Both the position numbers and the translations under genes were made by a program. 64,000 bases of DNA from Flavobacterium erciyesense (lineage in GTDB: Bacteria; Bacteroidota; Bacteroidia; Flavobacteriales; Flavobacteriaceae), in contig NZ_JAGPXB010000009.1 in assembly GCF_018069925.1 (NCBI RefSeq), positions 62,001 to 126,000 on the forward strand, in the 5' to 3' direction. A model generated the notes under the pieces. The model saw only the letters and a program-made list of their open reading frames with translations. It made no database searches and was not told the origin of the DNA. Shown piece after piece: positions 9,451 to 17,501 of the stretch. How positions within the stretch are numbered: position 1 is the stretch's first letter; every line of letters starts with the position of its first letter.

Positions 9451-9969
9451 ATGCGCTTTAAATTAATTTTACCTGTACTGTTCTTGATGGTTTTGGGGTG
9501 TAAAACCAATATTTCAACAACAAAAAATGCAACGACCGAGGTCAACCAAGTTTTAGACAATTGGCATCAAGCAGCCGCTAAGGCCAACTTTACGGAATAT
9601 TTTGATGCTCTAGCTGAAGATGCGGTTTTTATTGGTACCGATGCTACTGAAAATTGGAACAAAAAGGATTTTCAAGCCTATGCAAAACCACATTTTGACA
9701 AAGGAAAGGCGTGGAGTTTTACCGCAGTGGAGCGTCATGTTTTTTTTGATGCCAGCGGAAATCTAGCTTGGTTTGACGAATTATTAAACACCCAAATGAA
9801 AATTTGCAGAGGTTCAGGAGTTTTGGTCAAAGTGGATGGACAATGGAAAATCAAACAATATGTTTTGTCAATGACGGTGCCAAATGAACATTCGAACGTG
9901 GTAATTCAAGCCAAATCAGCTACCGAAGATGCTCTTTTGAAAACACTTCAATCCAAAAAAGGCAAATAG
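9451..9969 (+). CDS. NTF2/SnoaL-like lipoprotein
   Basis: 172 residues. The N-terminus MRFKLILPVLFLMVLGC carries lipobox VLGC, so a lipidated envelope protein is predicted. The rest resembles the cystatin-like NTF2/SnoaL_3 fold: a first helix (VNQVLDNWHQAAAKANFTEYFDALAEDAVFIG), then strands ending in GVLVKVDGQWKIKQYVLSMTVP. Such domains bind small ligands or act as isomerase or hydrolase scaffolds. No catalytic residues can be assigned with confidence. It lies 11 bp after the AsmA-like gene and 77 bp before trmB, so it is probably co-transcribed with the former. Function unknown. Confidence 0.8.
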   Translation: MRFKLILPVLFLMVLGCKTNISTTKNATTEVNQVLDNWHQAAAKANFTEYFDALAEDAVFIGTDATENWNKKDFQAYAKPHFDKGKAWSFTAVERHVFFDASGNLAWFDELLNTQMKICRGSGVLVKVDGQWKIKQYVLSMTVPNEHSNVVIQAKSATEDALLKTLQSKKGK

Positions 9970-10045
9970 TTCATATATATTTCCTTAATTTTGCCAGCTG
10001 AGACCGTCAAGTCGAACGGTACGAAGCATAAATATTTTAAAAAAA

Positions 10046-10723
10046 GTGGGAAGCAAAAATAAATTAAAGAGATTTAAGGAAAACGAGACATTCAACAATG
10101 TTTTTCAACCAACTAGAGAAGAGGTAGTAGGCGATTTATTTCCGTTGAAAGGAAAATGGAATACCGACTTTTTCAAAAACGATAATCCTTTGATACTCGA
10201 GTTAGGGTGCGGAAAAGGGGAGTACTCTGTTGGATTGGCTGAACGTTACCCAAACAAAAATTTCATCGGAATTGATATCAAAGGCGCGCGTTTTTGGCGT
10301 GGTGCGAAAACAGCTGTTGAAACAGGTTTGTATAATGTAGCCTTCATCCGAACTCAAATTGAGTTGATCAATCATATTTTTGCCGAAAACGAAGTCGATG
10401 AAATTTGGATTACTTTTCCAGACCCACAAATCAAATACAAGCGTACGAAACACAGAATGACAAATTCACAGTTCTTACAATTGTATAAAAAAATCCTCAA
10501 AAAGGACGGAGTGGTTAACTTAAAAACCGATAGTGAATTCATGCACGGATACACCTTAGGATTACTGCACGGCGAAGGTCACGAGGTTTTATATGCAAAT
10601 CACAATGTGTACAGAAATGAAGGTAGTCCAGAGGAAGTTACTGCTTTTCAGACCTTCTACGAGAAACAATACCTAGAAATTAATAAAGCAATTACCTATA
10701 TTCGATTCAGAATCAAAGAATAG
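10046..10723 (+). CDS. trmB: tRNA (guanine-N7-)-methyltransferase TrmB
   Basis: 225 residues with the class I methyltransferase fold: SAM-binding motif LILELGCGKGEYSVGLA (Gly-rich loop at ~52-57) and GIDIKGARFWRGAKTA. The TrmB-specific IWITFPDPQIKYKRTKHR motif, with DPQ and the following basic residues, forms the tRNA site. It makes m7G46 in tRNA variable loops using S-adenosylmethionine. The start is GTG at 10046, since there is no ATG giving the conserved basic N-terminus (GSKNKLKRFKE). Length is normal. A LysE-type gene follows 40 bp downstream on the same strand. Confidence 0.96.
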   Translation: MGSKNKLKRFKENETFNNVFQPTREEVVGDLFPLKGKWNTDFFKNDNPLILELGCGKGEYSVGLAERYPNKNFIGIDIKGARFWRGAKTAVETGLYNVAFIRTQIELINHIFAENEVDEIWITFPDPQIKYKRTKHRMTNSQFLQLYKKILKKDGVVNLKTDSEFMHGYTLGLLHGEGHEVLYANHNVYRNEGSPEEVTAFQTFYEKQYLEINKAITYIRFRIKE

Positions 10724-10763
10724 TCTTATATTTGACTTCGATTTTGAATATCTTTTTGTGCCT

Positions 10764-11399
10764 ATGAATTTAATCACATCCTTATTTTTGGGTTTTATAA
10801 CCGCTTTCGTAGGTATTACTCCTCCCGGTTTAATCAACATGACGGCGGCAAAAGTGAACCTGAAAGAAGGAAAAAGTAGCGCTTACTGGTTTGTTCTTGG
10901 CGCGGTGATCATCATTTTTTTTCAGGCATCTTTAGCTATTTTCTTTGCACGATTTATCAAAGAACGCCCTGATGTGGTCGTGCTATTGCGCGAAGTAGGT
11001 TTCGGGATTTTTGCTGTGCTTACTGTTTATTTTTTGTTCATTGCCAAAAAGCCAGTCAAAAAAATGGGAAGCATCAAAAAACGAAGTACTTCCACTCGCT
11101 TTTTTCTCGGCATGCTACTTTCAGCGCTCAATTTTTTTCCTATTCCGTATTACGTTTTTGTTAGCATTACGCTGGCGTCTTACAATCTTTTTTACTTTGA
11201 GGCGACTCATGTTTTTACTTTTGTAGCAGGTGTAGTTTCGGGTTCTTTTTTGGTGTTTTATTTTTATATTACTTTTTTTCAAAAAATCCAAAACAAGACC
11301 GATTTCTTGATGCGCAACATGAACGGAATCATCGGTACAATCACTGGTTTAATAGCGCTTTTTACACTCGTTAATATAGTTCGTTATTACTTTGGGTAA
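10764..11399 (+). CDS. LysE/RhtB-family exporter
   Basis: About 211 residues from ATG 10764; GTG at 10758 is an alternative start adding Met-Pro. Six hydrophobic segments fit LysE/RhtB topology. The first holds the hallmark FVGITPPGLINMTAAKVNLKEG, equivalent to the GxxPGP and substrate-gate region of LysE. A central basic loop (KKPVKKMGSIKKRSTSTR) lies between the two three-helix halves. The family exports amino acids or similar small molecules. The substrate cannot be predicted. It sits between trmB and an alkyltransferase-like gene (24 bp downstream), with no functional link evident. Confidence 0.85.
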   Translation: MNLITSLFLGFITAFVGITPPGLINMTAAKVNLKEGKSSAYWFVLGAVIIIFFQASLAIFFARFIKERPDVVVLLREVGFGIFAVLTVYFLFIAKKPVKKMGSIKKRSTSTRFFLGMLLSALNFFPIPYYVFVSITLASYNLFYFEATHVFTFVAGVVSGSFLVFYFYITFFQKIQNKTDFLMRNMNGIIGTITGLIALFTLVNIVRYYFG

Positions 11400-11423
11400 A
11401 CTGTTTTTTTAGCAATCAAAAGC

Positions 11424-11756
11424 ATGGCAAACGAAAATTTTTTTGAAAGAGTTTACGACGTAGTTCGACAAATTCCATACGGAAAAGTGACTTCCTACGG
11501 CGCCATTGCTAGAGCCTTGGGTTCAGCACAATCATCCCGAATGGTAGGTTGGGCCATGAATGCTTCGCATACTTTGGAAGATGTGCCTGCGCATCGCGTC
11601 GTGAATAGAAACGGTTTGCTTACAGGCAAAATGCATTTTGATGGTTCCAACTTAATGCAACAATTGTTAGAAAACGAAGGTATTGAAGTACGCGACAACC
11701 AAATCGTTGATTTTGAAGCTCATTTCTGGACGCCAACAATACCCACAGAAGAATAA
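11424..11756 (+). CDS. Alkyltransferase-like protein (ATL), MGMT family without active Cys
   Basis: 110 residues corresponding to the DNA-binding C-terminal half of O6-methylguanine-DNA methyltransferase. It has the winged-helix part (YGKVTSYGAIARALGSAQSSRMVGWAMNA) with the Arg finger equivalent at Arg39. The usual PCHRV active site reads PAHRVVN, so Ala56 replaces the alkyl-accepting Cys. That is the defining feature of ATL proteins, which bind O6-alkylguanine lesions and hand them to nucleotide excision repair without repairing them directly (family knowledge). It lies 24 bp after the LysE-type gene and is probably co-transcribed. No frameshift or truncation is seen. Confidence 0.93.
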   Translation: MANENFFERVYDVVRQIPYGKVTSYGAIARALGSAQSSRMVGWAMNASHTLEDVPAHRVVNRNGLLTGKMHFDGSNLMQQLLENEGIEVRDNQIVDFEAHFWTPTIPTEE

Positions 11757-11842
11757 TTTCTGGCATAACTCCCTCATAGCACGCACTAATGTACGCATCA
11801 ATAAATGCGATACAAATCCTTTAAAATAAGAACTTTTCATGC

Positions 11843-11850
11843 TATATTTG
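11843..11850 (+). promoter_or_regulatory. -7 element for the Fe-S operon
   Basis: TATATTTG (TAnnTTTG) lies 72 bp before the preferred Mrp start at 11922. It also precedes the alternative start at 11889. Confidence 0.5.
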
Positions 11851-11921
11851 CAATCTGAAATCAGTTTAAATAAAGATAATGTTCTGGTATGCAAATGCCA
11901 ATAGAAAACAGCGAATTAGAA

Positions 11922-13049
11922 ATGAAATTAGATAGAAAAGAAATTCTTAAAGCGTTAGAGACCATTACCATTGCCGGCGAAGGTAAAAATATGGTTGAAA
12001 GTGGTGCTATTACCAATGTTATCACTTTTGGAGATGAGGTTGTTGTTGATTTAGTATTGCACACGCCTGCAATGCACATCAAAAAAAGAGCCGAAGACGA
12101 TATTAAAAAAACCATCCTAGAAAAAGTTTCGGCCGAAGCCAAAGTTAAAATCAACACCAAAGTTGAGGTAGCTGACAAGCCTGAAATTAAGGGAAAATCA
12201 ATTCCTGGAATCAAAAATATTATTGCAGTAGCTTCAGGAAAAGGTGGAGTAGGAAAATCTACTGTAACTGCAAACTTGGCTGTAACGCTTGCAAAAATGG
12301 GCTTTTCAGTAGGTGTTCTTGATGCTGATATCTACGGACCATCGATGCCAATTATGTTTGATGTCGAGAGTGAAAAACCAATTTCAGTAACGGTTGATGG
12401 AAAATCAAAAATGAAACCAATTGAAAGTTATGAAGTAAAAATACTTTCAATCGGATTTTTCACATCACCAAGTCAAGCCGTAATCTGGAGAGGTCCAATG
12501 GCTTCAAAAGCATTAAACCAAATGATTTTTGATGCTGATTGGGGCGAATTAGACTTTATGTTACTTGATTTACCTCCAGGAACGGGTGATATCCACCTTT
12601 CTATCGTACAATCGTTGCCGATTACAGGAGCAGTAGTCGTGAGTACTCCGCAAGCAGTAGCTTTAGCCGATGCTAAAAAAGGAGTTTCGATGTTCTTGTC
12701 AGAAGCGATCAATGTACCGGTTTTAGGAATTATTGAAAACATGGCGTATTTCACACCAGCTGAATTACCAGATAACAAATATTATATTTTTGGTCAAGAA
12801 GGTGCTAAAAACCTAGCTGACGATTTAGGAGTACCATTTTTAGGTGAAATCCCAATCGTGCAATCCATTCGTGAAGCAGGTGATTACGGACGTCCAGCGG
12901 CCATGCAAATCGCTTCACCGGTTGAAAACATTTTTGACGAAGTGACTCGTAATGTAGTGCGCGAAGTTGTGGCAAGAAACGAAAGTTTACCACCAACTGA
13001 GGCAGTAAAAATTACAACAATGGCAGGTTGTTCTGCTGTAAAAAAATAA
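11922..13049 (+). CDS. Mrp/NBP35-family ATP-binding Fe-S carrier (ApbC-like)
   Basis: 375 residues from ATG 11922 (MKLDRKEILKAL), the usual family N-terminus; ATG 11889 would add 11 unconserved residues. Residues ~5-80 form a MIP18/DUF59-type domain. Residues ~98-360 form the deviant-Walker P-loop ATPase with GKGGVGKST (Gly106-Thr114), LDADIYGPSMP and DLPPGTGD. It should bind and transfer Fe-S clusters to target proteins. The CxxC seen in many ApbC proteins after ENM is absent here (ENMAYFTPAELPDNKYY). A single Cys lies in the C-terminal MAGCSA. NFU- and ferredoxin-type genes follow, which supports an Fe-S role. Confidence 0.93.
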   Translation: MKLDRKEILKALETITIAGEGKNMVESGAITNVITFGDEVVVDLVLHTPAMHIKKRAEDDIKKTILEKVSAEAKVKINTKVEVADKPEIKGKSIPGIKNIIAVASGKGGVGKSTVTANLAVTLAKMGFSVGVLDADIYGPSMPIMFDVESEKPISVTVDGKSKMKPIESYEVKILSIGFFTSPSQAVIWRGPMASKALNQMIFDADWGELDFMLLDLPPGTGDIHLSIVQSLPITGAVVVSTPQAVALADAKKGVSMFLSEAINVPVLGIIENMAYFTPAELPDNKYYIFGQEGAKNLADDLGVPFLGEIPIVQSIREAGDYGRPAAMQIASPVENIFDEVTRNVVREVVARNESLPPTEAVKITTMAGCSAVKK

Positions 13050-13118
13050 AATTAGAAACTTTTGAAAATGATTTAAAATCTTTCAATTTTCTAATCTTAC
13101 AATCTTTAAATAAAGAAA

Positions 13119-13358
13119 ATGACAACAGAAGAATTAACAATTGAAGTTCAAAAAGCGCTCGAGGAAATTAGACCTTTTTTAAATTCCGATGGTGGCGATA
13201 TTACACTTATTTCTATCGAAGATGACAAGCACGTAAAAGTCCGTCTTGAAGGTGCTTGTACCGCATGTAGCGTCAATCAAATGACTTTGCGCGCCGGCGT
13301 TGAAACTACAATCAAAAAATTTGCACCGCAAATAGAAACAGTTGTCAATATTTTATAG
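13119..13358 (+). CDS. NifU C-terminal domain (NFU) Fe-S carrier
   Basis: 79 residues consisting only of the NFU domain: ALEEIRPFLNSDGGDITLISIED followed by GACTACSVNQMTLRAGVE. Cys47 and Cys50 form the CxxC that binds a 4Fe-4S cluster at a dimer interface. It acts as a late-stage Fe-S scaffold or carrier, partnering with Mrp/ApbC and target apo-proteins. It lies 69 bp after the Mrp gene on the same strand, so an operon is likely. Length equals that of stand-alone NFU proteins. Confidence 0.95.
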   Translation: MTTEELTIEVQKALEEIRPFLNSDGGDITLISIEDDKHVKVRLEGACTACSVNQMTLRAGVETTIKKFAPQIETVVNIL

Positions 13359-13366
13359 AGGCATTT

Positions 13367-13507
13367 GGGCGTAACCCTTTTATAAAAATAGGCCAACGGT
13401 AATTGTACTGAAGGGTCTATTTTTATAAAATGGTCAGGCTGTTCGCTGTATCTTTTATTCCGCAGGCTCCATAAAAGGATGTCGCTGCCATCCTTTACGC
13501 GAACCCC
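13367..13507 (+). repeat. REP-like intergenic hairpin repeat, copy A
   Basis: This spacer begins GGGCGTAACCC and contains a perfect 14-bp inverted repeat (13378-13391 with 13417-13430, TTTTATAAAAATAG). Then comes the core GGCTGTTCGCTGTATCTTTTAT, a short loop, ATAAAAGGATGTCGCTGCCA and a closing ACGCGAACCCC. The core TCTTTTAT...ATAAAAGGA forms a hairpin. Related copies lie at 36971-37080 (opposite strand) and 60866-61000. The first inverted repeat may also terminate the nifU-type transcript. Confidence 0.75.
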
Positions 13508-13549
13508 AATACCAATCAGAATTTGTAAAACACACACAAAACCAATAAC

Positions 13550-13867
13550 ATGGACGTATTAATCAAAATCAAAGACAGAGAAGGAGTTGTTCACGAACTA
13601 CAAGCACCAACGGATATGGCAATGAATATCATGGAGCTTTGTAAAGCCTACGAATTGCCAGTTGAAGGAACTTGCGGTGGTATGGCCATGTGTGCCTCTT
13701 GTCAGTGCTACGTTTTGAACGAAGTGCCTCTGCCAGAAATGGGCGATGATGAAGAGGCCATGTTATCCGAAGCGTTTTATGTAAAGTCAAACAGCCGTTT
13801 GGGTTGTCAAATTCCAATCACGGAGGACTTAGAAGGATTAGAACTCGAATTGGCACCAGAATATTAA
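13550..13867 (+). CDS. 2Fe-2S ferredoxin, adrenodoxin type
   Basis: 105 residues with the plant/adrenodoxin-like beta-grasp fold. Cluster ligands are visible as Cys42, Cys48 and Cys51 in CGGMAMCASC, with Cys86 in RLGCQI. The CX5CX2C spacing is the adrenodoxin class, which donates electrons to Fe-S assembly or monooxygenases. Extra Cys31 and Cys53 are not expected ligands. The location after Mrp and NFU genes suggests a role in Fe-S cluster biogenesis. It is 191 bp from the NFU gene, across a repeat, and a strong terminator closes the group at 13891. Confidence 0.95.
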   Translation: MDVLIKIKDREGVVHELQAPTDMAMNIMELCKAYELPVEGTCGGMAMCASCQCYVLNEVPLPEMGDDEEAMLSEAFYVKSNSRLGCQIPITEDLEGLELELAPEY

Positions 13868-13890
13868 AAGCAATCAAAATTAAAGGTAGA

Positions 13891-13927
13891 GCCTCAAAAT
13901 ATGTAAAAATATTTTGAGGCTTTTTTT
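13891..13927 (+). terminator. Rho-independent terminator after the ferredoxin gene
   Basis: A perfect 12-bp stem GCCTCAAAATAT / ATATTTTGAGGC with a 6-nt loop is followed by seven T. It separates the Fe-S group from the next operon at 13990. Confidence 0.95.
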
Positions 13928-13989
13928 ATTCAATTGAAAGAGATATATTCGTACAATATTTTTTTGATTTTCAATTACTAATAAGTGCT

Positions 13990-14352
13990 ATGGAGCTTAC
14001 TTCTTATTCGCCAGGATTGCATAAACTAGTCACCTTAAGCGTTCCTGACTCATCCAAGCTCACTAATAGCGCCGGTTTCATGGCTTTTACTGATGCTGTT
14101 TTGCAACAACACGCCCTCGAAAAAGTAGGTGCTGTGGTGCATGATTTCGAGAACGATAGTTTCACCATAGCCGTTTGCCTCAAAGAATCTCACATTTGCA
14201 TTCATACTTGGCCCGAATTCAATCAACTTACTCTTGATGTGTATTTGTGTAATTATTTACAGGATAATACTCAAAAAGTTAAAGCAGTAATGGCGCAGTA
14301 TGTGGAATATTTTCAAGGAATTGTTTTAAAAGACTTCGAAATTAATAGATAA
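13990..14352 (+). CDS. S-adenosylmethionine decarboxylase proenzyme family (SpeD-like)
   Basis: 120 residues, the length of prokaryotic class 1B AdoMet decarboxylases. The processing and active-site motif ESHICIHTWPE is intact: Glu66-Ser67 is the self-cleavage bond that makes the pyruvoyl group, His72 is the processing residue, and Cys87 in DVYLC matches the catalytic Cys. The product, decarboxylated AdoMet, is the aminopropyl donor. The usual GG(T/S) region is altered to NDSFTIAVCLK, so some divergence from housekeeping SpeD exists. It is the first gene of a seven-gene operon that also encodes a spermidine-synthase-like enzyme, which fits supply of the donor. Confidence 0.85.
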   Translation: MELTSYSPGLHKLVTLSVPDSSKLTNSAGFMAFTDAVLQQHALEKVGAVVHDFENDSFTIAVCLKESHICIHTWPEFNQLTLDVYLCNYLQDNTQKVKAVMAQYVEYFQGIVLKDFEINR

Positions 14353-14356
14353 TAGT

Positions 14357-15571
14357 ATGGAGGTTACTTGTAGCAATTGCAACCATACCACTAAGTTGGA
14401 TTTGAATTTTGATGTCAACATATACGCATGTACCAATTGCGTATACGTGTATCAGGATCGAGATGGTTTGCGATTTAAGGACCAACTTAGGCCTTTTGTT
14501 TTTGATGAACATTTGGAGGTAGGTCAAATAGGTGTTTTTAATGATAAAGAGTACACCGTTACGGGTTTACTCATTAAAGAATACGACGGTTTTGAATGGG
14601 CAGAGTACCAGTTGCAAAGCAAAGATGATTTTGCATATTTATCTGAAGCTGCAGGTCATTGGATTTGGCTTGAAGAAATTCAGTTTGATAAAAAGGTTGG
14701 TAACCATCCAAGATCAGTTGACCACGACGATTTAAGCTATAGCTGTTATTCGTATTCGTATCCAAAACTGAGAGCCGCTCGTGGTTTTTTTGATTTTGAT
14801 ATCTTCGAAAAGGCCGAGTTGATGGAGTATATTAATCCTCCCTTTCTTTTGTCCTTTGAACGAAAATCAAATGTACAAACTGCCTACAAAGGCGAGCACA
14901 TCAAAAAATCAGTAGTCAAAAAAGCTTTTGATAACCCGACATTGCCTAATAAAGTAGGTGTAGGTTTGGTGCAACCATTCCTAATTGATTTGCGTCAATT
15001 GGCGATCACTTTTTGTGTCGTGGCGCTTTTAATTATCATCTCCAATTGGTACTTCAATAAGGATCGAGTGGCAGCCAATGTCCTCGATACGCAGTTACCC
15101 TTGGCTAGCGCTACAACTAAAGATTTTGTAAGTCCAAGTTTTACCCTTCAAGGTAGTGCGGCTCCGCTTTCGGTTGAATTGTATGCACCCGTTAGTAATT
15201 CGTGGGTGAATGTACAAGTAGCTTTGGTCAACGAAAAAACAGGCGATGAGGTTTATGCCAGCAAAGACATTGAATACTATTCTGGCTATACCGAAGGCGA
15301 GTCCTGGTCCGAAGGTTCAAATAGCGAGAGTTTTAATTTGTGTGGTGTGCCAGCAGGTCAATACCATTTAACAATCAGCTCGATGAAAGCTCCTGAAGAT
15401 GTAACCAGCGATTTTATCAAAGTGAAAGCAGTTTGGAGCGAACCTTCATCACGCAACATCTGGATTGTGTTAATTTGCATGATTGTGGTTTTGGTTGGCT
15501 TATTTTACTTAGAACGCAATTTCGAAGAACGCCGCTGGGCAGATAGTAGTTACTCTGAATACAACTCATAA
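14357..15571 (+). CDS. DUF4178-type membrane protein with N-terminal zinc ribbon
   Basis: 404 residues. The N-terminus has a zinc-ribbon pattern, Cys5-x2-Cys8 and Cys25-x2-Cys28. Residues ~50-165 look like DUF4178 (GQIGVFNDKEYTVTGLL, WAEYQLQSKD, WIWLEE). A membrane helix lies at ~214-233, followed by an extracytoplasmic beta-rich domain (~240-365, with GVPAGQYHLTISS) and a second helix at ~368-385. DUF4178 proteins are found with SpeD, DUF350 and spermidine-synthase-like genes, but their biochemical role is not known to me. The gene starts 4 bp after SpeD, so translational coupling is likely. A scaffold or sensor for the operon's enzymes is only a guess. Confidence 0.75.
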   Translation: MEVTCSNCNHTTKLDLNFDVNIYACTNCVYVYQDRDGLRFKDQLRPFVFDEHLEVGQIGVFNDKEYTVTGLLIKEYDGFEWAEYQLQSKDDFAYLSEAAGHWIWLEEIQFDKKVGNHPRSVDHDDLSYSCYSYSYPKLRAARGFFDFDIFEKAELMEYINPPFLLSFERKSNVQTAYKGEHIKKSVVKKAFDNPTLPNKVGVGLVQPFLIDLRQLAITFCVVALLIIISNWYFNKDRVAANVLDTQLPLASATTKDFVSPSFTLQGSAAPLSVELYAPVSNSWVNVQVALVNEKTGDEVYASKDIEYYSGYTEGESWSEGSNSESFNLCGVPAGQYHLTISSMKAPEDVTSDFIKVKAVWSEPSSRNIWIVLICMIVVLVGLFYLERNFEERRWADSSYSEYNS

Positions 15572-15574
15572 AGC

Positions 15575-15757
15575 ATGGAAAATATACTAAACTACATTAA
15601 AAATAACTACTTGTCATTGGGTATTGGTTTGTTTTTTTACCTCTTGTTTGTGTACTATAATACCTCAGGAAATCAGTTGTGCGATTGCGAATCAACCGAA
15701 AAATACAAACCCGAGTCAAATGCACGCGGTAGCATTAACCGTTTTTATCATAAATAA
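15575..15757 (+). CDS. Small single-span membrane protein of the SpeD/DUF350 operon
   Basis: 60 residues starting 3 bp after the DUF4178 gene. One hydrophobic segment (LSLGIGLFFYLLFVYY, ~14-29) is followed by a short hydrophilic tail with two close Cys residues (LCDCEST). Coding status is supported by the tight spacing on both sides (3 and 18 bp) and by the ATG, not by a family I recognise. The tail may lie outside the membrane, where the Cys pair could bind a metal or form a disulfide. Function unknown. Confidence 0.65.
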   Translation: MENILNYIKNNYLSLGIGLFFYLLFVYYNTSGNQLCDCESTEKYKPESNARGSINRFYHK

Positions 15758-15775
15758 CTTTTAAAATTTCAACCT

Positions 15776-15991
15776 ATGGACTTTCTTACATCAAAACCTA
15801 TTTTAAACTCTTTGGTATTCTCGCTTTTAGGAATTGTAATTCTTTTAATTGCTTATTTCATCATCGAGAAACTAACTCCTGAAAATACTTGGAAAGAAAT
15901 CACCGAAAAGAATAATACAGCTGTTGCCATTGTATTTGGTGCGCTTATTATTGGTTTCTCTATGATTATTAGTGCCGCAATTCATGGGTAA
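15776..15991 (+). CDS. DUF350 membrane protein
   Basis: 71 residues with two predicted membrane helices (~10-30 and ~48-68). The family signature appears in NNTAVAIVFGALIIGFSMII. DUF350 (YjfL-type) proteins are often encoded beside polyamine-related ATP-grasp or spermidine-synthase-like enzymes and PspA-type proteins. A transport or channel role has been suggested but not shown, as far as I know. DUF350 proteins often carry two such units in tandem; this one has a single unit. The stop codon overlaps the next gene (ATGGGTAA), indicating translational coupling with the spermidine-synthase-like protein. Confidence 0.85.
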   Translation: MDFLTSKPILNSLVFSLLGIVILLIAYFIIEKLTPENTWKEITEKNNTAVAIVFGALIIGFSMIISAAIHG

Positions 15992-17501
15992 AAAATTTTT
16001 AAAATTTGAATATTTACTTCTTTTTGCTGTTTTTACCATCGCAACCTGCGGACTGGTTTATGAACTTGTGGCCGGTACTTTGGCGAGTTATTTGCTTGGC
16101 GATTCGGTAAAACAATTTTCGTTCATAATTGGGGTATACTTATTTGCAATGGGAGTGGGTTCTTATTTTGCGAAGTTTTTAACCAAAAACATGCTCAACA
16201 CCTTCGTTGAAATCGAAATTCTAGTGGGTCTTATTGGCGGTTTGAGCTCGGTAGTGCTTTTTTTATTGTTCGAAAGTGTATATTCTTTTCAGCTTATTTT
16301 GTACTTGTTGGTTTTTATAACGGGTTGTTTGGTTGGACTCGAAATTCCGCTTTTGATGAATATCCTCAAAGATAAAGTGGCATTTAGAGATTTAGTATCC
16401 AATGTTTTCACTTTTGATTATATCGGAGCGCTGTTGGCTTCTATTTTATTTCCGCTAGTATTGGTGCCTAAGTTGGGAATTATGGGCACGTCTTTGTTCT
16501 TTGGTATGATCAACATCAGTATTGCTATTGTATTGTGCTTTAGCTTAAAGAAAGAGCTTAAAAATGTGTATTTACTGCGATTTAAAGCTATCGGCGCTTT
16601 TGTAACTTTAGTTGTAGTCGCTTTTTTTTCTGATTCGATTTTGTCCTACACAGAAGGCAATTTGTACGGTGAAAATATTATTTATTCCAACACAACGCCT
16701 TACCAACGCATTGTGCTAACGCATAATAAAAGTGATTACCGCTTGTATTTGAACAACAATTTGCAATTCAGTTCTAAAGATGAATACCGCTATCATGAAG
16801 CCTTGGTGCATCCTGCAATGGCTATGGCTAAAAATACCAAAAATATTTTAGTTCTTGGTGGTGGCGATGGACTTGCGGTACGCGAAATTTTGAAATACCC
16901 CGAAGTTCAAAAAATTACTCTGGTAGATTTAGATGAAGGCATGACTAAATTATTTAAAACCAATACTATTTTGACTGGGTTTAATGAAAATGCACTAAAC
17001 AACCCAAAGGTACAGGTCCTGAATCAAGACGCTTTTGTCTGGGCCAAAAGTACCCAATCAAAGTTTGATGTCGTAGTAATTGATTTTCCGGATCCATCTA
17101 ATTACAGCTTGGGCAAATTGTATTCTTTGAACTTTTACAATACTATAAAATCGATTTTGGCTAAAGATGCGGTAATCGTGGTGCAAACCACTTCTCCGTT
17201 TTTTGCACCGAAGTCTTTTTGGTGTATCAACAAAACCTTAGCCGAAACTTTTCCGCAGGTTGATGCTTATCACGCGTATGTTCCTTCGTTTGGCGAATGG
17301 GGATTTTCTATTGCAATAAACAGTTTCGAAACTACTTTTAATACTGTAAACAGACGAGCTGAAAAGCTGCGTTTTTACAATTACCAGTTCGACCAATTCA
17401 ATTATTTTGCTAAAGATATGATTTCGAATGATGTCGAAATTAATCGTTTAGACAACCAAATCTTAGTACGCTATTTTGATGAAGAGTGGGGAAAATTATA
17501 A
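15984..17501 (+). CDS. Membrane-embedded spermidine synthase-like aminopropyltransferase
   Basis: 505 residues from ATG 15984, chosen because it overlaps the DUF350 stop by 8 bp; GTG 15972 is less likely. Residues ~10-220 contain about seven membrane helices. Residues ~230-490 form the SpeE-type Rossmann domain. Visible motifs are QFSSKDEYRYHE, ILVLGGGDG (Gly292-Gly296) for decarboxy-AdoMet binding, and IDFPDP, where Asp367 and Asp370 match the catalytic DxxD of spermidine synthases. It should transfer an aminopropyl group to an acceptor, possibly membrane-linked. The acceptor is unknown. SpeD in the same operon could supply the donor. Confidence 0.9.
   Translation: MGKKFLKFEYLLLFAVFTIATCGLVYELVAGTLASYLLGDSVKQFSFIIGVYLFAMGVGSYFAKFLTKNMLNTFVEIEILVGLIGGLSSVVLFLLFESVYSFQLILYLLVFITGCLVGLEIPLLMNILKDKVAFRDLVSNVFTFDYIGALLASILFPLVLVPKLGIMGTSLFFGMINISIAIVLCFSLKKELKNVYLLRFKAIGAFVTLVVVAFFSDSILSYTEGNLYGENIIYSNTTPYQRIVLTHNKSDYRLYLNNNLQFSSKDEYRYHEALVHPAMAMAKNTKNILVLGGGDGLAVREILKYPEVQKITLVDLDEGMTKLFKTNTILTGFNENALNNPKVQVLNQDAFVWAKSTQSKFDVVVIDFPDPSNYSLGKLYSLNFYNTIKSILAKDAVIVVQTTSPFFAPKSFWCINKTLAETFPQVDAYHAYVPSFGEWGFSIAINSFETTFNTVNRRAEKLRFYNYQFDQFNYFAKDMISNDVEINRLDNQILVRYFDEEWGKL

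Noticed and set aside
13277-13537. Minus-strand 86-codon ORF
   Set aside because: It covers repeat copy A and the antisense of the NFU gene end. Not protein-like.
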